DNA from: Theobroma cacao
Taxonomy: Eukaryota > Streptophyta > Magnoliopsida > Malvales > Malvaceae
Direction: 5' to 3'
Length of the DNA stretch: 64,000 bases
Assembly: GCF_000208745.1 (NCBI RefSeq)
Contig: NC_030850.1
Coordinates: forward strand, 4,815,817 to 4,879,816
Below the pieces are notes generated by a model. The model was not told where the DNA came from. It ran no database searches and was given only the letters and a program-made list of their open reading frames with translations. Shown here piece by piece: positions 50,741 to 64,000 of this stretch (positions are counted from its first letter, which is position 1; each line of letters opens with the position of its first letter). The position numbers and the translations under genes were made by a program.

Positions 50741-51257
50741 TTTAGATTTCCTATAATTGTTGTCACAACTTATCAATACGATTTATGTCACAAAAATATT
50801 TCTATCTTATACGAGTTAATTCACTTAACTCATGTTAACACATTTAATTAACCGTATTAATAAGTTAATTTATATTAATTAATAAATATTTAACTTGTTT
50901 AAATTTATTCATTAAATTACTAATATTTAGATACATAAAATAATTTATTATATGTAGTAAATGATTTACATTTAAATAGATTTTTTAAAGGGATAATTTC
51001 ATTCCATCATGAAATTTCAAAATAACAACATGAGTAAACCAATTTAACTAACCAAGACCTCTCACATTGTAAAAGACCTACGGCTTAGTATGAGCCTCGT
51101 TAAATATATTAATTATTTTATACATATCGTGTAATTCATGTAAATGTATAACATGATCAATTAATAATATTTTATTTGTATCAATCTATTTATTTATATA
51201 ATTTTACTTTTACGCGACCTAATTATAAACCGATAAGTATATAAATTGCCAGCTCTA
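50741..51257. mobile_element. Possible MITE-like copy related to 11834-12543
   Basis: The left edge reads TTTAGATTTCCTATAATTG. The right edge read in reverse is TAGAGCTGGCAATTTATATA, resembling the ends of the 11834 element. The interior has similar TTAACTCATGTTAACACATT and ATATCGTGTAATTCATG words. The ends are weak, so this is tentative. Confidence 0.35.
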
Positions 51258-53590
51258 ATTGGAGCTTGCCATTTTGCTTGTGCGTTCTACCAAGTTTGTG
51301 ATATCATATATACTCTTGTTTAGCTATTTAGTGTTGAGATAATTTAGGTCTTATAATGCTCTTTAAGATGCCTAGAACGAGTAATAAGTTACTTATTAAA
51401 GTTTATTTTGAATTGTAATTGGTATTTATTATTAATTGAAATATAACTATAACTATTATGGAACCTAGGCTTAAACACGTTAGGACATAAGTACACTTGT
51501 CTTTCTTGTCACAAATTAATTGTCTCCCCTAATGTCTTCACCTTTAGCCTCTCCCAATCACAAGCTACTGTATCTTTTTGTCCAATTCACATGCCTTATA
51601 TATAAGCCTCTATTCAAACATTTAATTTTCATGATTGACGTTTGTATCTTTATTGAAAAAAAAGTTGTGTTCACATCTCTTTTTTTCAAATAAAAATAAT
51701 GACAAAATTATATATAATTCTGATAAAACATTAGGATATCTTAAATTTAATACATTCCCCAATGCCATACTCCTCCATTTAATTCTCCTAATGAAAATTA
51801 ATTTTATTTTTTCACACTTGTCAAAACAAATTAAGGGCATATATTTATATTCCTGTCTCCTCACAACTACTAACGCAAGCTCAAAGGAGCCGTCCTCCCA
51901 TTTATAACTTACCAAAGTCCACAATTATTTAATTCTACTGCCTTTAATTACCATCATCATACTTTTTTTTTTGGGATAGCAAACATTTGTGCATTAAGAA
52001 AGCAATTTTTCTTCCATAATTAAATTAATTAGGTTTTCGAAATGCGTAAGGAGAGTAACCCCTTCTCCTTTTGGAAACTTTATCTTAATATTTATGATTT
52101 TAAATCAATAACCTTTACCCTAAAGTTCTTTTAAAATCTAAATTCTATTGTTGTATTTGGTAACATAGCAATCAAGATACATGAACATTAAATTTAATTT
52201 TTCTATTGCCATGGAATGCACCATGCTTTGGGTCCTGCGACGGTAACCCCATCCAAAACTTTTTGGGCTTTGTAAGTTAACCCTTTTCCAGCCCGAAAGA
52301 GTAGGTTCATTTTTTTTCCCCTGCTGTTAATATAACAAATTTAAAGTTGAATTGAGTAATGATTCTATTCTCACAAAAAATATGCAACATCGAAAAAATT
52401 ACTTGTGAGATCTATATTTGTGACACTCTTAGTATATAGTACTTACTCAGATATATGCATCTTATATTCAATTTCTAGTATGCGAAATGATTTAAAAACT
52501 TTATATTATAATCATATCTTCCGACTTTGTGAGGTGGGAGGGAGGAAGGTAGGACAACACCTATCATTTTAGGCCATCTGTCATTAATTTATTTAGGTTT
52601 AATTATAATTACTCAGCTTTTTGGTAAATTAATCAGAAGATAATATAGAAAAAAACAAGATGTTTTTGATTTGTTAGTTGGAATGTTTGATATCACGTGA
52701 AACATGTTTAATTATTCTTAGTTCTAGATTTTTATGATTTGATCAGCAACAAATAAGATGAAAAAGGAATCATTGCTACTTGATTGAGCACTTGGGAATT
52801 GAGAAAAATTGCGTGCTGGGATTTAGATAAAGCTACTAATTTATTAATTGGAGATCTAATAAGCCTAGATCTACTAATTTTACAAATGATTCCTAAAACA
52901 ATTCATGTTCAAAACATTAATTATTATAGATAAAAAAATCTAGAGAACAACAGGTCTTTTCTTTATTTGACAATATAAGCCTCCCTTTCATTGTCAAAAG
53001 TATATAATTAATAATCGACATTAATTAAGAAAACTTTATTAAAATAAGATTTTTATTATCAAAATTTTAATATGGGATAGTAATTGATTTCTTTTAAAAG
53101 AAATATAGGAGGGGCAAGTGTTGTGATTAATGTTGAGAATGATGGTCTTTTTTTTTTTTTCCAAAAAAACATTTTAATAACTAATTTAAAGAAATTTCAA
53201 TGTAATCCTAAAGAAAACCGGTATGCTACAACGAACCCGGTCCGAGTTAGCTGGCAAATAACAGCCAATCCCCTTTCCCTCCTATAGCAACTGCACCTAA
53301 CGGTCATTTAAGTTTGGTAGTTGAAGCTTTGAACTTTGAAGAGAAAACACAGGGAAATAAAAGAAAAAAAAAAAAACAAGTTTTTTTGAAAGAGCAAAAC
53401 AAAAATATTTAATTCTCTCTTCTACCTTCTCTTCAAATCCTCAACCTCCCCTCCTCTATCGATTTCTTTCTTTTTCAACCATGCTCTTTTTATTTTATTT
53501 TGTTTTTGGATTCATTTTTTCTGGTATTGTACTTCCCTTTTTCTCTATCCTTTTGGACCATTTCGATTCAAGCCACCTCATTTTGCTCCT
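51258..53590. other. Intergenic DNA upstream of PH1
   Basis: AT-rich. Small overlapping frames at 51622-51924 are not convincing. The stretch just before the gene (53400-53590) is CT-rich (TCTCTCTTCTACCTTCTC), typical of a plant 5' leader. Confidence 0.4.
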
Positions 53591-56500
53591 ATGGGAAGCC
53601 TCAAATTCTTCAGGTTTTTCAGGTTTAGAACCCAGTTTGACGGCCTCCGTTATTCCAACCCGGTTCATCAAAACCTTGTAAGCAATGCTAATAGTAATAT
53701 CAATCATCACGACCAGGATGGGTTCTTTTCGAATTCCGTTTTCAGGTTTCTACGGTGTTTTCAGTCTGGAGGTGAGTCGTCCCCCGTTAAGGTCTAATTT
53801 TATAGTTTAGTTTGGTTTTATAGGAAGTGTTTTCTGAGATGAGGTTTTTGTGTTTTTGGGTTGTTTGTTTGAGATATGTAGAGAAGATTGATGGGGGTTC
53901 AAAGACAGAAGAAGAAGAGAAGGTTTACTCCTGGTTATATGCTTTGGCAAGATCAGAAAGGGATTTGGTTTTCGAGTATGTTCGATCCACAGAAAGAGGT
54001 TAGCTTGTTAATTTTTTCTGATTTAGTGCTTTTATTGATTGGATTAGTATTGGGTTAATGGAGTGCCTGTTGTTAGTAGGAAGTTTACAAAATATGCTGT
54101 CTGTTGATTGATGGATTACTGATAAAACTTTTTGCTTTTATAGTCTATTTAGATAAATTAAGAATTGCATTAATGCAGCAAATTACTCCTACAAAAAAAA
54201 AGTTACATCGGTGATACATAGATATATATTCAATGATGAATTTATTGTCAAGATCAAATATTAACTGCAAAAGCTTCTTTGAGTAAATAATTAATTAGGT
54301 AGCACACTTCCTTGTTCTGTTTACCTCTTTCTTTTTTGTTTTGGTGCCGTTAAAATGCTCATTTCTTGCTTTTGAGTAGGCTTGAGCTTTACTGAAGCCG
54401 AGAGGAGATTGAAGGAAAATGGCCCAAATGTTCCTCTTGAATATAAATTTCCAAGCTGGTGGCATCTTCTGTGGAACGCCTTCTTTCATCCTTTCAACAT
54501 CATTCTGATTGTGTTGTCAGCACTCTCATACATAACCAGTGATAATCCAAATGGATGCATCATGCTGATATTGGTTTTTATTAGTGTCTCCCTTCGATTC
54601 TATCAGGTACTTCTTACTTGCTCGATATTCAAATAAGCGTCTTGCGTCCTTTTTTTGCTTCAAAAGGCTTTTAACGATATATTCAATGTGCCATCCAGGA
54701 ATATGGCAGTTCAAAAGCGGCCATGAAACTTTCAGAATTTGTAAGAAGTCCAGTTAAAGTTCAAAGATGTGCAGGGAGGGTGGTTCAGACTGAATTAATC
54801 GTACAAGTGGACCAAAGAGATGTTGTTCCAGGAGACATTGTCATTTTTGAGCCTGGGGACCTGTTTCCTGGTGATTTAAGACTATTAACTTCAAAACACC
54901 TGGTTGTAAGGTATAGCAACTTCAACATTTCCCCTTTTTGGTGTGATGGTTGAAATTTTCCTTTATGTCCTTTTTCTGTCTGGTCAACCATGGAAAGCCT
55001 TATTACATCCTTGCTTCTTGAACAGTCAGTCCTCACTAACAGGGGAGTCTTGGTCAACCGAAAAAACAGCCGATGTGAGAGAAGATAGGAGCACTCCTCT
55101 GCTAGAATTAAAGAACATCTGTTTCATGGTGGGTATAGTTGCTCCAATGATCTCTTTTATTTGTTACTTGTAGTAGTAATAATTTTTGCAACATAAACAG
55201 AATTTAATGGTCCCATGTAGAAAATACTCACATGTTGCTGTTAGTATCTCAGTTAATGATAGTATCAGGAACAGTGGCTGGCAATTAATCATTTGCACTA
55301 TTTGAATCTAAGAAGTATGGCAACTTCAGTTTAGCTAATAATCAAGGGTTGTATATTAGTAGGTAGTCATAGATTCTTACTACGTAATACACTGAGGTAT
55401 GTACCCGTTGTGATTAATATTTCAGGGGACAACTGTGGTATCAGGTACTGGAACTGGTCTAGTTGTCTCCACTGGATCCAAGACCTACATAAGCACCATG
55501 TTTTCGACTATTGGAAAGCACAAACCAGCAGATAGTTTTGAGAAGGGTATTCGGCAGATATCTTATGTGCTTGTTGGTGTGATGCTTCTAGCAGTCACAA
55601 TCATATTTCTGGTAGAGTACTTTAATTTTTACGATATAAGTGAGAGTACTCTTTTTGGAATCTCGGTTGCATGTGCCCTTACTCCTCAAATGCTTCCCCT
55701 CATCATCAACACAAGTCTTGCGAAGGGAGCACTTGCTATGGCAAGAGAGAGATGCATAGTCAAAAGCTTATCAGCCATACGAGACATGGGATCAATGTAA
55801 GTTCCTGAATATAGAGGTGAAAAACTTAAAAACTGTTAAATGAGTTAATGCTTACTCCCATGTTGTTACTTGGAAAACACTTGGTGCTGAAGTAATACTT
55901 AAACCTGAAGCAAAAGCATTATTAGTTTTGTGTACATTTGTGAAAGAAAGAGGAGAAGCGGAGAGACACAGTTATTCTGGTACTTGACAGTAAAATTAGA
56001 ATGTTTGTCAAATTGTTTGTAATGCACAGTGCCAGTTATATATAGTCCATCAACTGCACGATCAAATCACACCATGATTATAACTACTTGAAGTGTATTG
56101 CATCAGCTTTATTGATGACTATGAACTTAAAAAGTTGACACAGCAAATCAAGTTGATCTTCCACTGAGATGCTTGATTTGAGTAAAGAGGAAAATTGCAA
56201 AAGAAAACAATCATAAATATTACATAGTAAGGGAGATTTGGTGATATTTTGGATTCAGAAGCATGCTTCATTACACAGGATGATAGCATTCTTTGACCTG
56301 TAAATCTGGGTGAAAGATCTTTGCTTGCTTCCACGCTTTTGAAACCAAGAGTTTCATATATAGATCTAATTTGCTCAAATCATAGTGCATATACCTAGAA
56401 AAATGCATTTTCAATGGCTTGATTAAAACACTTGCATTTTGATGCTACAGCATGTGAAAAATCCTAGCTCATGCTTCCCGTTGTTATACATGCTAGGTTC

Positions 56501-58590
56501 AGCAAGTTTTTCATTTTGGAGTTCAATTATTTTGACATTTTGTTACTTATTTTTGTTTTGACAGGGATATCCTATGTATTGACAAAACTGGGACGCTCAC
56601 CATGAACCGTGCTATCATGGTTAATCATCTGGATAGCTGGGGTTCTCCAAGAGAAAAGGTCTTACGTTTTGCCTTCCTGAATTCTTACTTCAAGAGTGAT
56701 CAGAAATATCCTCTAGATGATGCAATTTTGGCATTTGTTTACACAAACGGATACCGGTTCCAACCATCCAAATGGAAAAAGATAGATGAAATCCCTTTTG
56801 ATTTTATGAGAAGAAGAGTATCTGTCATTTTGGAAACAGAATCTAATCCAGAAGGCAGAAATAGCCAACCCTGCTATAGATTCATGATAACCAAAGGAGC
56901 ACTTGAAGAAGTGATGAAAGTTTGTTCCTATGTAGAGCATATAGATAGGGGTGAGATAACAGCTTTCTTTGCAGAAGACCAGCATAGGATTTTAAATGTG
57001 GTGGAAGAACTAAGCAATGAGGGATTACGGGTTATAGGAGTTGCAATAAAGAATCTACCACAAACAGTGAGTTTGAATCTCCTTTAAACCATTTTCTCTT
57101 TTATTTTATGTTCTTGCTATCCGCCTATCCCTTTCTGTTTTACCTTTTACGTGCGTGAATTTCAAAAAGTTTCTCCTTTCTTAGTAATCAAATTCAACAG
57201 TGTTTCATGCCATAAGCTAGATTAGTTCACCTAGTCACCAAGCACTTAGCATCCTTGTAAAACATGATTTGCTCGTTAGTATCAGGTTTAGTCAGAGCTT
57301 TTGGGAATGATACTCCCAAGTCCATACCTTATGGGAGAAAGGTTTGGGAATTTGGATATTTGGTACCTCCAAGCCAATCCTATGATAGGAAACAATTCTT
57401 AATGTGCCTTGAATGTAATGCAGTTTTATGTCATGTTGCAGCAAATAAGTGAGCAAAGCATGGACAATGAGGATGGTGTTGAATCAGACATGGTATTCCT
57501 TGGTCTGATAACATTCTTTGACCCACCTAAGGACTCAGCAAAGCAAGCTCTATGGCGTTTGGCTGAGAAGGGAGTAAAAGCGAAAGTATTAACTGGTGAT
57601 TCACTGTCTCTAGCAATAAGAATTTGCCAGGAAGTTGGCATCAGAACCACACACGTAACTACAGGACCAGACCTGGAGCTACTCAACCAGGATGACTTTC
57701 ACGAGAATGTTAAAAAGGCTACAGTTCTGGCTCGGCTCACCCCCTCTCTGAAACTGAGAGTAGTACAGTCCTTGCAGACAGTTGGTAATCATGTTGTTGG
57801 GTTCTTGGGAGATGGAATAAACGATTCACTTGCATTAGATGCTGCTAATGTAGGAATATCAGTTGATTCAGCAGCATCAGTTGCAAAAGACTTGGCTGAC
57901 ATCATTTTACTTGAGAAAGACTTAAACGTGCTCGTTGCTGGAGTCGAGCAAGGTCGTCTTACTTTTGGCAACACAATGAAATACATAAAACTGTCAGTTA
58001 TTGCTAACCTAGGGAGTGTTCTTTCACTCTTCATAGCAACTCTCTTCCTCAGATTTGAGCCATTGACTCCAAAGCAACTCCTTGTACAGAACTTCTTGTA
58101 TAGTGTGGGTCAGATCGCAATTCCGTGGGACAAGATGGAAGAAGACTATGTCAAAATCCCTCAAAGATGGTCTGTGAAAGGTTTGCCGATGTTCATATTA
58201 TGGAATGGCCCCGTCTGCACTCTCTGTGATGTAGCCACCCTACTGTTCCTTTGGTTTTATTACAGTTCTGATGACCAGTTGAGTGCAACTTTCTTCCGCT
58301 CCGCCTGGTTTGTTGAAGGGCTTCTCATGCAGACCTTGATTTACCACTTGATACGGACAGAGAAAATTCCCTTCATTATGGAGATTGCTTCTTGGCCTGT
58401 ACTTGGTTCAACAGTCCTGATTTCTGCTGTTGGTATTGCAATACCATTCTCAGTAATTGGAGATTTCATGGGATTCACTGACTTGCCACTCTCATATTTC
58501 GGGTTTTTGGTTGTGCTTTTTATAGGGTATTTTACAGTAGGTCAAATAGTCAAGAGACTTTACATTTTGGTCTACAAAAAATGGCTTTAG
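53591..58590 (+). CDS. PH1: P3B-type P-ATPase, PH1 class (MgtA-like)
   Basis: Eight exons read in frame: 53591-53771, 53882-53998, 54380-54606, 54699-54910, 55026-55128, 55426-55796, 56565-57066, 57442-58590; 953 residues. Motifs in order: TGES actuator loop (251-254), ALTPQMLP in membrane helix M4 (about 364-371), phosphorylated Asp410 in DKTGT, KGAL nucleotide-binding loop, TGDS (622-625), GDGIND hinge (694-699), and a C-terminal bundle of membrane helices. The P3B family is mainly bacterial Mg2+ transporters; the plant form is PH1, which in petunia and Citrus works with the P3A pump PH5 in the tonoplast to hyperacidify vacuoles, affecting petal colour and fruit acidity. The start MGSLKFFRFFRFR is the first in-frame Met fitting the exon. 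The gene looks intact. PH1 is inferred from the P3B motifs and plant context. Confidence 0.92.
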
Positions 58591-58909
58591 ATATCATATT
58601 GAGATGATGTGAGAAGAATGCTTGCAGAAACAGAATCTAAAGTAGGAACAAATTTTTCCTTGTACATTATTGAGAGAGTACATACATTGCCATTGTTTTG
58701 ACAGGATTGACCACATTTTTTTTTTGGATATTCTCTGCTCTAACAATGTTATTGTGCTTGCATATTTGCCAAAATCAATGTAATGGTTGTTTTACAGAAG
58801 AGATGAATGTAATGGTGGAGTAGCAAAGAGCTTCAAAATGGGGAAAAAGAAAAGAAAATGCCGCACTTGATCATCCTCTTCATATCTGGGTCTCAAGAAA
58901 CTCCATTGT
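58591..58909. other. Convergent 3' ends of PH1 and the GH5 gene
   Basis: About 320 bp between the two stop codons, holding both 3' UTRs. No additional gene. Confidence 0.6.
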
Positions 58910-61900
58910 TCAAAATATTTGACACAGATGGAAACAGACCGATGCAAGTAAAAGCCATGTAAGGCTGTTGAAAATTTTCTCTTTCTGTGAATTACCTGCA
59001 TAAATATATGTCACATGCTGTTCAGAACAGAGATAAAAAAGAAACAAGACAATGGTTGTGAGACAGAAGAGTTGACTGTAATTGGATGACTTCAGCACCC
59101 TAAATGTCCATCTCCGAAAACAAAGTGAAGATAGGTTTAGAATATTACTTAATTGGAGATAATTGTTCCTAATGTTCCATTCAAAATCCCAGTGCTTTCT
59201 GTCATTTTTGAGTGTCCAATAAGCCCAACCAAAGGAAGCTGCATCATACACCTCTAACTGGGCTCTTCCAAAGTCTTGATAGTCTGATTGAGACCCACTT
59301 GTAACGTTCCACTCATTTACCCACTCACCTGAAACAAAATCCAAATAAAAATGTAAGAATTGCATCTTAAGTAGATTGTATATCTAAAGTCAGCATATAG
59401 AGTAACATAATTAAAACATACACATATCAAAGTTCAGCAACTACGAAAGACCTGACTGGCAGCAAGATTAGAAGTTCATTGAATTCTAAAATGTAATCTT
59501 TTAAATCAAACACTGTTTTGTTGAGACAGAAAATAGTACTTGAGTTACCAATAAAAACAAGTGGACCATTTGCACCATTCAAAGCTTGTAGTTGAGCCTC
59601 CCTGCTCTGGTATATGAATTGGATATTATCTATAGCACTCTTGTTAACAAAGAAAGTATCGAAGAGATTATAGTAATGCAAATCCACCACTATGTTGTGG
59701 GAGCCTATATCAGCCTGATAAAGTTCCAGTGGATCTGCATTGCCAATTCTTTGGCATATTACCACATAAGCTGATGGTGAGTGTTTCCGCACAATTTCAT
59801 AGCCCTGTTTGTAATATGAAACTAATGTATCCAGTGGAACTGATGCAGCAGATGGTTCATTTAATAGCTCTATTCCCAGCAAGGCAGGGTGTTTTGCATA
59901 CCTACAACAAACAAGATTATTCAATCAAATTAAACTTTACAAAGCCACAAAGCTGCAGAAGCTCAAAGGCTAAGGATTAGATCACTGAAGTTGGAAAGAT
60001 TGGGTTAGCCCAAACTTTACTACTTAGGATATTGACTGACAAGCAATGAGCAGAAATTCTTCAGAAAACTTTGATTTCTTGTTGAGTCAACAAATCAAAT
60101 GACATGTAATTTCACAGAAAATTTTAACAGAGAGGACATTCTCAAATGCTAACATGGTTGGGATCTTAGGTACAACAAATTACACAAGATGAACAGCTTT
60201 TGATAAAAAAATATAGCAAGCCATAAAACATTTGGAATTCTATGAGTCATGGTTTTGATTTGTATGACAGATTGCTACACCAAAACTTGGTATGATGAGA
60301 AAAAGGGAGGAAGAAATGGTGTATAACTGAAAGCAAGTTGAGGTGGTTGTAGGACTACCCCAATTGTGGACTCCATTGTTGTCATTTACACATGAGAGAT
60401 GAAATGAGAAAAAACAGGGAGATCTATTAATTTGCATTTCTTTTTTGCTAGAAGTCAATCAATACAAATACCATTTCTTACTTTCTGTTTTCTTTCTCTC
60501 TTCCAGGTTCCACGGGTGTGAATATGGTGACCAAATATCATTGAATGAGAAAATCAGTACATGCAATTCCATGAGGCACCCAAACTCCAAATTATAATCC
60601 ACCGGTACCCAGTGATGATAAAATTTTGTTTAGCATTGCTGCATGACCTTCACAAACTGGCATCTAAATCGATAAACTACTAGAACATTTTTTGTTCATC
60701 CCCATCATTCTGGCTACTATCACTTTCAAAGGCAAATCCATTAACTTGTTAGGACTTACCTGGAAGCTAGAAAATCTATAACATGCAAAGTCTGTGAAAT
60801 GTAATCTGAAGATGTAGGCCAGCCTGTTGTGCCATCTTGACTAGCACTATGTTCCATCCCATTTTGGGAGCCAGGGGCAGCATGAAGGTCAATTATGCAC
60901 TTAATGTTATATGCTCTGCATCAAAATATTCACATTCTCATCAAATGACATGCAGAGCTAAAATCATAGCAGTCTTATGAAGAAAAGTGAAATAAAGACT
61001 TACTGTGCCCATGAAAATGCATTATCAAGAGCTTCTAGAGTTCCCCCAATGAATGGAGCAGGAGGATTAGGATCAAAAGCAATCCACCAGCCAACAGGGA
61101 TCCTCACAGTATTTATTCCTTGTCTAAATAGAAATTCAAAATCTCCTACATTGATAAAAGTGTTTCTGTGTCTCTGCAGTTTCACACCCCCCCCCCAAAA
61201 AAAAAAAGTTAGTAAAATAAAAGATTGAATTGAACCTAGTGGTGAATTATGTTATTTGCACTTATCCACAATTATCCAGAGTTATGGAATATTATTCTGC
61301 CATTGCACAATTATCCAAAGATTGTCTTAATTAGCTACTTAGTTAGCTATGAAAATTCTCTTGTTGGAGATATGCTTTCAGTCCAACAACTGGGGAATAT
61401 CTTAATAAAATCATAACAAACAATGTAATGAGAACAATATGCGCTCAAACATGAATGTAAACAAGAAGCAGGATAATAAAAAACTACTGATATATGAGCA
61501 GTTGACCTTATCTGCTGAAAATGTTTTTCTTGCTCAACAGTTCAGAGATTACAGGAATCATATTATGTTGTTGAAATTTTGAAAAATGGTGTTCAAGATT
61601 TTAACTTCTGCAATCTTTATGATACATGGTTTAAGATAATATGAAATGCAATCAAACCTACTTGACCTTCTTCAGAATGATTGATGAATGTAACAAGTTT
61701 TAACTGTCGTCCACCCCTGCCCCCCTCAAAAAAAAAAAGAGAAATTGTTTATGGTACCTCAAGAACTTGTTTCGCCTTGTTATGTCCATATCCATTTGCT
61801 AGCTGATAATCTCCATGCAAGTTATTAGCTACAATTGACATTTCAAATGTGGCTGCATTATCATTCCATCCTGGGGTCCCTGGATAATCTGCCGTGAGCT

Positions 61901-63953
61901 GATTACCTATGGTGGCCTAAAATATAAAGAATCATCAAGTTTTACTACATCACACCTTGGCATCATATTTAAACCACAGATTCAGTGAAAGAACACTCAG
62001 ACAATCTTAACTGCCGTGGAGCAAATTTATGAAGGTTCAGTTGCTTGCATTTTGGTTATGATACTATTTGATAGTTGCAAGTTGAAGTGAAAATACACAT
62101 TAATCTGGTAAGTGATAATCCAGCGACCTGCTATTATGCTTCGTTATACAATTATAATTGGGAAGTTTGTCTTAATCTCTCAAATGTGACAATTAAACCT
62201 GATGCAATGTCAGATAAAACAAGCATGGCTCAAACAAAAACATTAATATCATGCTGAATGACAAATTACTGAAACTTGCTTTACGTAATTAAAATCTCAG
62301 AAATTCTCCTCAACTGAAGGTTCTTGACCATACTACAAGTTCTCAATCTTTAGTACAACTTGCCATTTATTTGTGAACCTTAATCTTATAGTGGTCAACC
62401 AGCGCTCTTGACAACCAGACAGAGACCGAAATATTGGGTGCTTGTTTATTTTAACCATATCATTTAAGAGACACTGGCAAAAAAATGTCAGTCTATTATT
62501 TGCCACCAACACTACTGATGCATGATCTTTGAATGGTTTTGTAAACTCAAAAGTGAAGGGTTTCGTATCATACCTGCAGATAGGTCCCACTCTTCGTTTT
62601 GATGTGTACTCGACCATTGTTATTTCTTTCAATTTGAAATGTTTCAGTTGTGGAAGCTGATTTTGTTGTTGCCGATACAGAGCATCCAGTACCATAACAT
62701 GTTAGAAACTGGCCTTGTGTGGTGCGGAACTGAAATTCTGATTCAGAAACTCTCCATAACTGCATGAAAAGAAAATTGTTAAATAACAGATTTCATTTCA
62801 GAAGAAGTATTTACCTTTTAAAAGCCCGACAAGTCAGTTCAAGATGAGACGCATGAGATATCAGTCAACACAACAAGAAAGACTGTTTTCACAAGCATTA
62901 ATCACAATTGATGAAGAACAATAAAATTCTACAATGCTTAAAGAAAAGTAACAACATGATACAAGTAACTGGGGACAACTATCCATTTGATTAGAATTTC
63001 TCTCCCCTACTTTCACAGAGAACATAGAAAATGAAATGAGATAAACCAGATTTGCCACTACAACTAAAATGGCCTTTATCACCTATACTTTAGGTACACC
63101 ACCCACTTCATATTCTACAGTTTTCTACCACATACCCACCATGAGCCATCCTTTTCCAAGGAAAAAAATCCAATGACTCATTACTCCACCATATAAACTT
63201 GTGAAAATTAGTCTTTAACAAAAAATTTTGGATAATGGGTGAATTTAGAAGTGTTAGAAGGCAAAATGTTGTAAACCCGTAATAGGCTTTTATTGATCAA
63301 GTGAACCCAGAAACCAATTTGTTAGGATAAGGCATATGTGTTAAAATGTGGCACTGAAGAACCTCACTCTGGATATTTAACCAGAAGAAAACTACCTAAA
63401 TACATTTCACTGACATAGATTGGATCTTCTCTTTTCGCATTGGTCATTATTGTTCCTTCCAACCAAAACTTGGTTAACTAAGCAGAATAAATAAAGGTTT
63501 CACCTGCTCTAATATCCGCAAGAATCTAACTAGTAGGTCCAAAGAGTCAATCAAGCTCAAGTTTAACATACAACACAAGATCAAATAATGAGATAAAGAC
63601 CAAAAATTTTGTTTGGCATCTTACTGTAAAGGTTTCCCAAGAAGATGCAGCATCTCTATTAACTGAAACGTCCATCCCACCTCCATTCTCTGCACAAACA
63701 TATTTCTGCAATGTCACTGACTTGAATTGAACCTGTGTTCCATCCTACATTTCAATATCCACAAACATATGACTTGATAGAAAAACTAAGGAGAAAAAAA
63801 AAAAAGTTTATGCGAAGACATAAAGGTTAATACTCACAAGCATGTCCCCATTGGGAATGCCATCAAAAAGAGAAGGCTTGATCCAACCTTCAATAACCAA
63901 CCATCCTCCTAAGTTCACCCCTGTCACTTTAGAATCTCCATGCAACCCCTCCA
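58910..63953 (-). CDS. Glucan 1,3-beta-glucosidase, GH5 with fascin-like domain (5' end outside window)
   Basis: Nine exons in minus order, all in frame: 63953-63838, 63744-63625, 62759-62574, 61916-61758, 61173-61004, 60915-60760, 59901-59549, 59328-59149, 58995-58910; 507 codons visible before the stop. The first exon, with start codon and likely signal peptide, lies beyond 64000. N-terminal part: VNLGGWLVIEGWIKPSLFDG, then a fascin-like beta-trefoil region (VTLQKYVCAENGG to SGTYLQ). GH5 part: INTVRIPVGWW, IIDLHAAPGSQNG, acid/base Glu in LLNEPSA (codon 59856-59858), DLHYYNLF, nucleophile Glu in FIGEW (codon 59324-59326), and AYWTLKND. The C-terminus is hydrophobic (SLTWLLLASVCFHL). Family members hydrolyse beta-1,3-glucan in the wall. 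The last intron is 153 bp and has no stop in frame, so its retention would also give an open product. Confidence 0.9.
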
Positions 63954-64000
63954 CTTACAAAATTAAAAGACAATTTCAACAAATTGGATTTTCAATAAAA
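63954..64000 (-). other. Intron of the GH5 gene at the window edge
   Basis: Sequence upstream of the TAAG acceptor of the first visible exon; presumably the intron separating it from the signal-peptide exon. Confidence 0.6.

Overview
The window is nuclear DNA of a flowering plant. Genes are intron-rich with canonical GT/AG junctions, long AT-rich intergenic stretches carry MITE, hAT and LINE remnants, and every recognisable protein belongs to a plant family. The set (ATL6/31-like RING E3, AGO5-like Argonaute, replication-type histone H3, MIZ1-like protein, PH1-type P3B-ATPase, GH5 exo-glucanase) fits a eudicot, probably a woody rosid such as Citrus; the genus is a guess. A single N at 2404 shows a draft assembly.

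Layout. 1-19 kb: mostly repeats, with one solid gene, an ATL-type RING-H2 ubiquitin ligase on the minus strand (4225-5289). This part holds a deleted hAT element, a foldback of inverted short repeats, a perfect 23-bp hairpin, two copies of an ~0.8 kb repeat (A), an AT-rich block and a satellite-like array. 19-48 kb: a tandem segmental duplication. Each unit contains, in order, a satellite-like array, an AGO5-like gene (+), a poly(A)-binding-protein-like pseudogene (-) and an intronless histone H3.1 gene (+). Related repeats R1 (10.0-11.3 kb), R2 (31.0-31.7 kb) and R3 (46.9-48.2 kb) lie before, between and after the units, as expected if unequal exchange between repeats made the duplication. 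The first AGO5-like gene splices by hand into an intact 966-residue protein over 22 exons with the catalytic Asp-Asp-His. The second keeps the same exon layout but has a frameshift and premature stop at residue 613, just before the catalytic PIWI half, plus further lesions downstream. The two H3.1 proteins are identical.

48-64 kb: single-copy genes. These are an intronless MIZ1/DUF617 protein (48472-49176), an 8-exon P3B-type ATPase of the PH1 class (53591-58590) and the 3' nine exons of a GH5 glucan 1,3-beta-glucosidase with a fascin-like N-terminal domain (minus strand, running off the right edge).

The genes do not form a pathway. I did not find a clearly new biological system. The most interesting material is the AGO5/H3.1 tandem unit with one decaying Argonaute, the flanking repeat architecture, and two strongly self-complementary loci (7.0-7.4 kb and 9.23-9.29 kb) that could make small RNAs. 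Exon coordinates come from reading frame and splice-site logic, not from transcripts.
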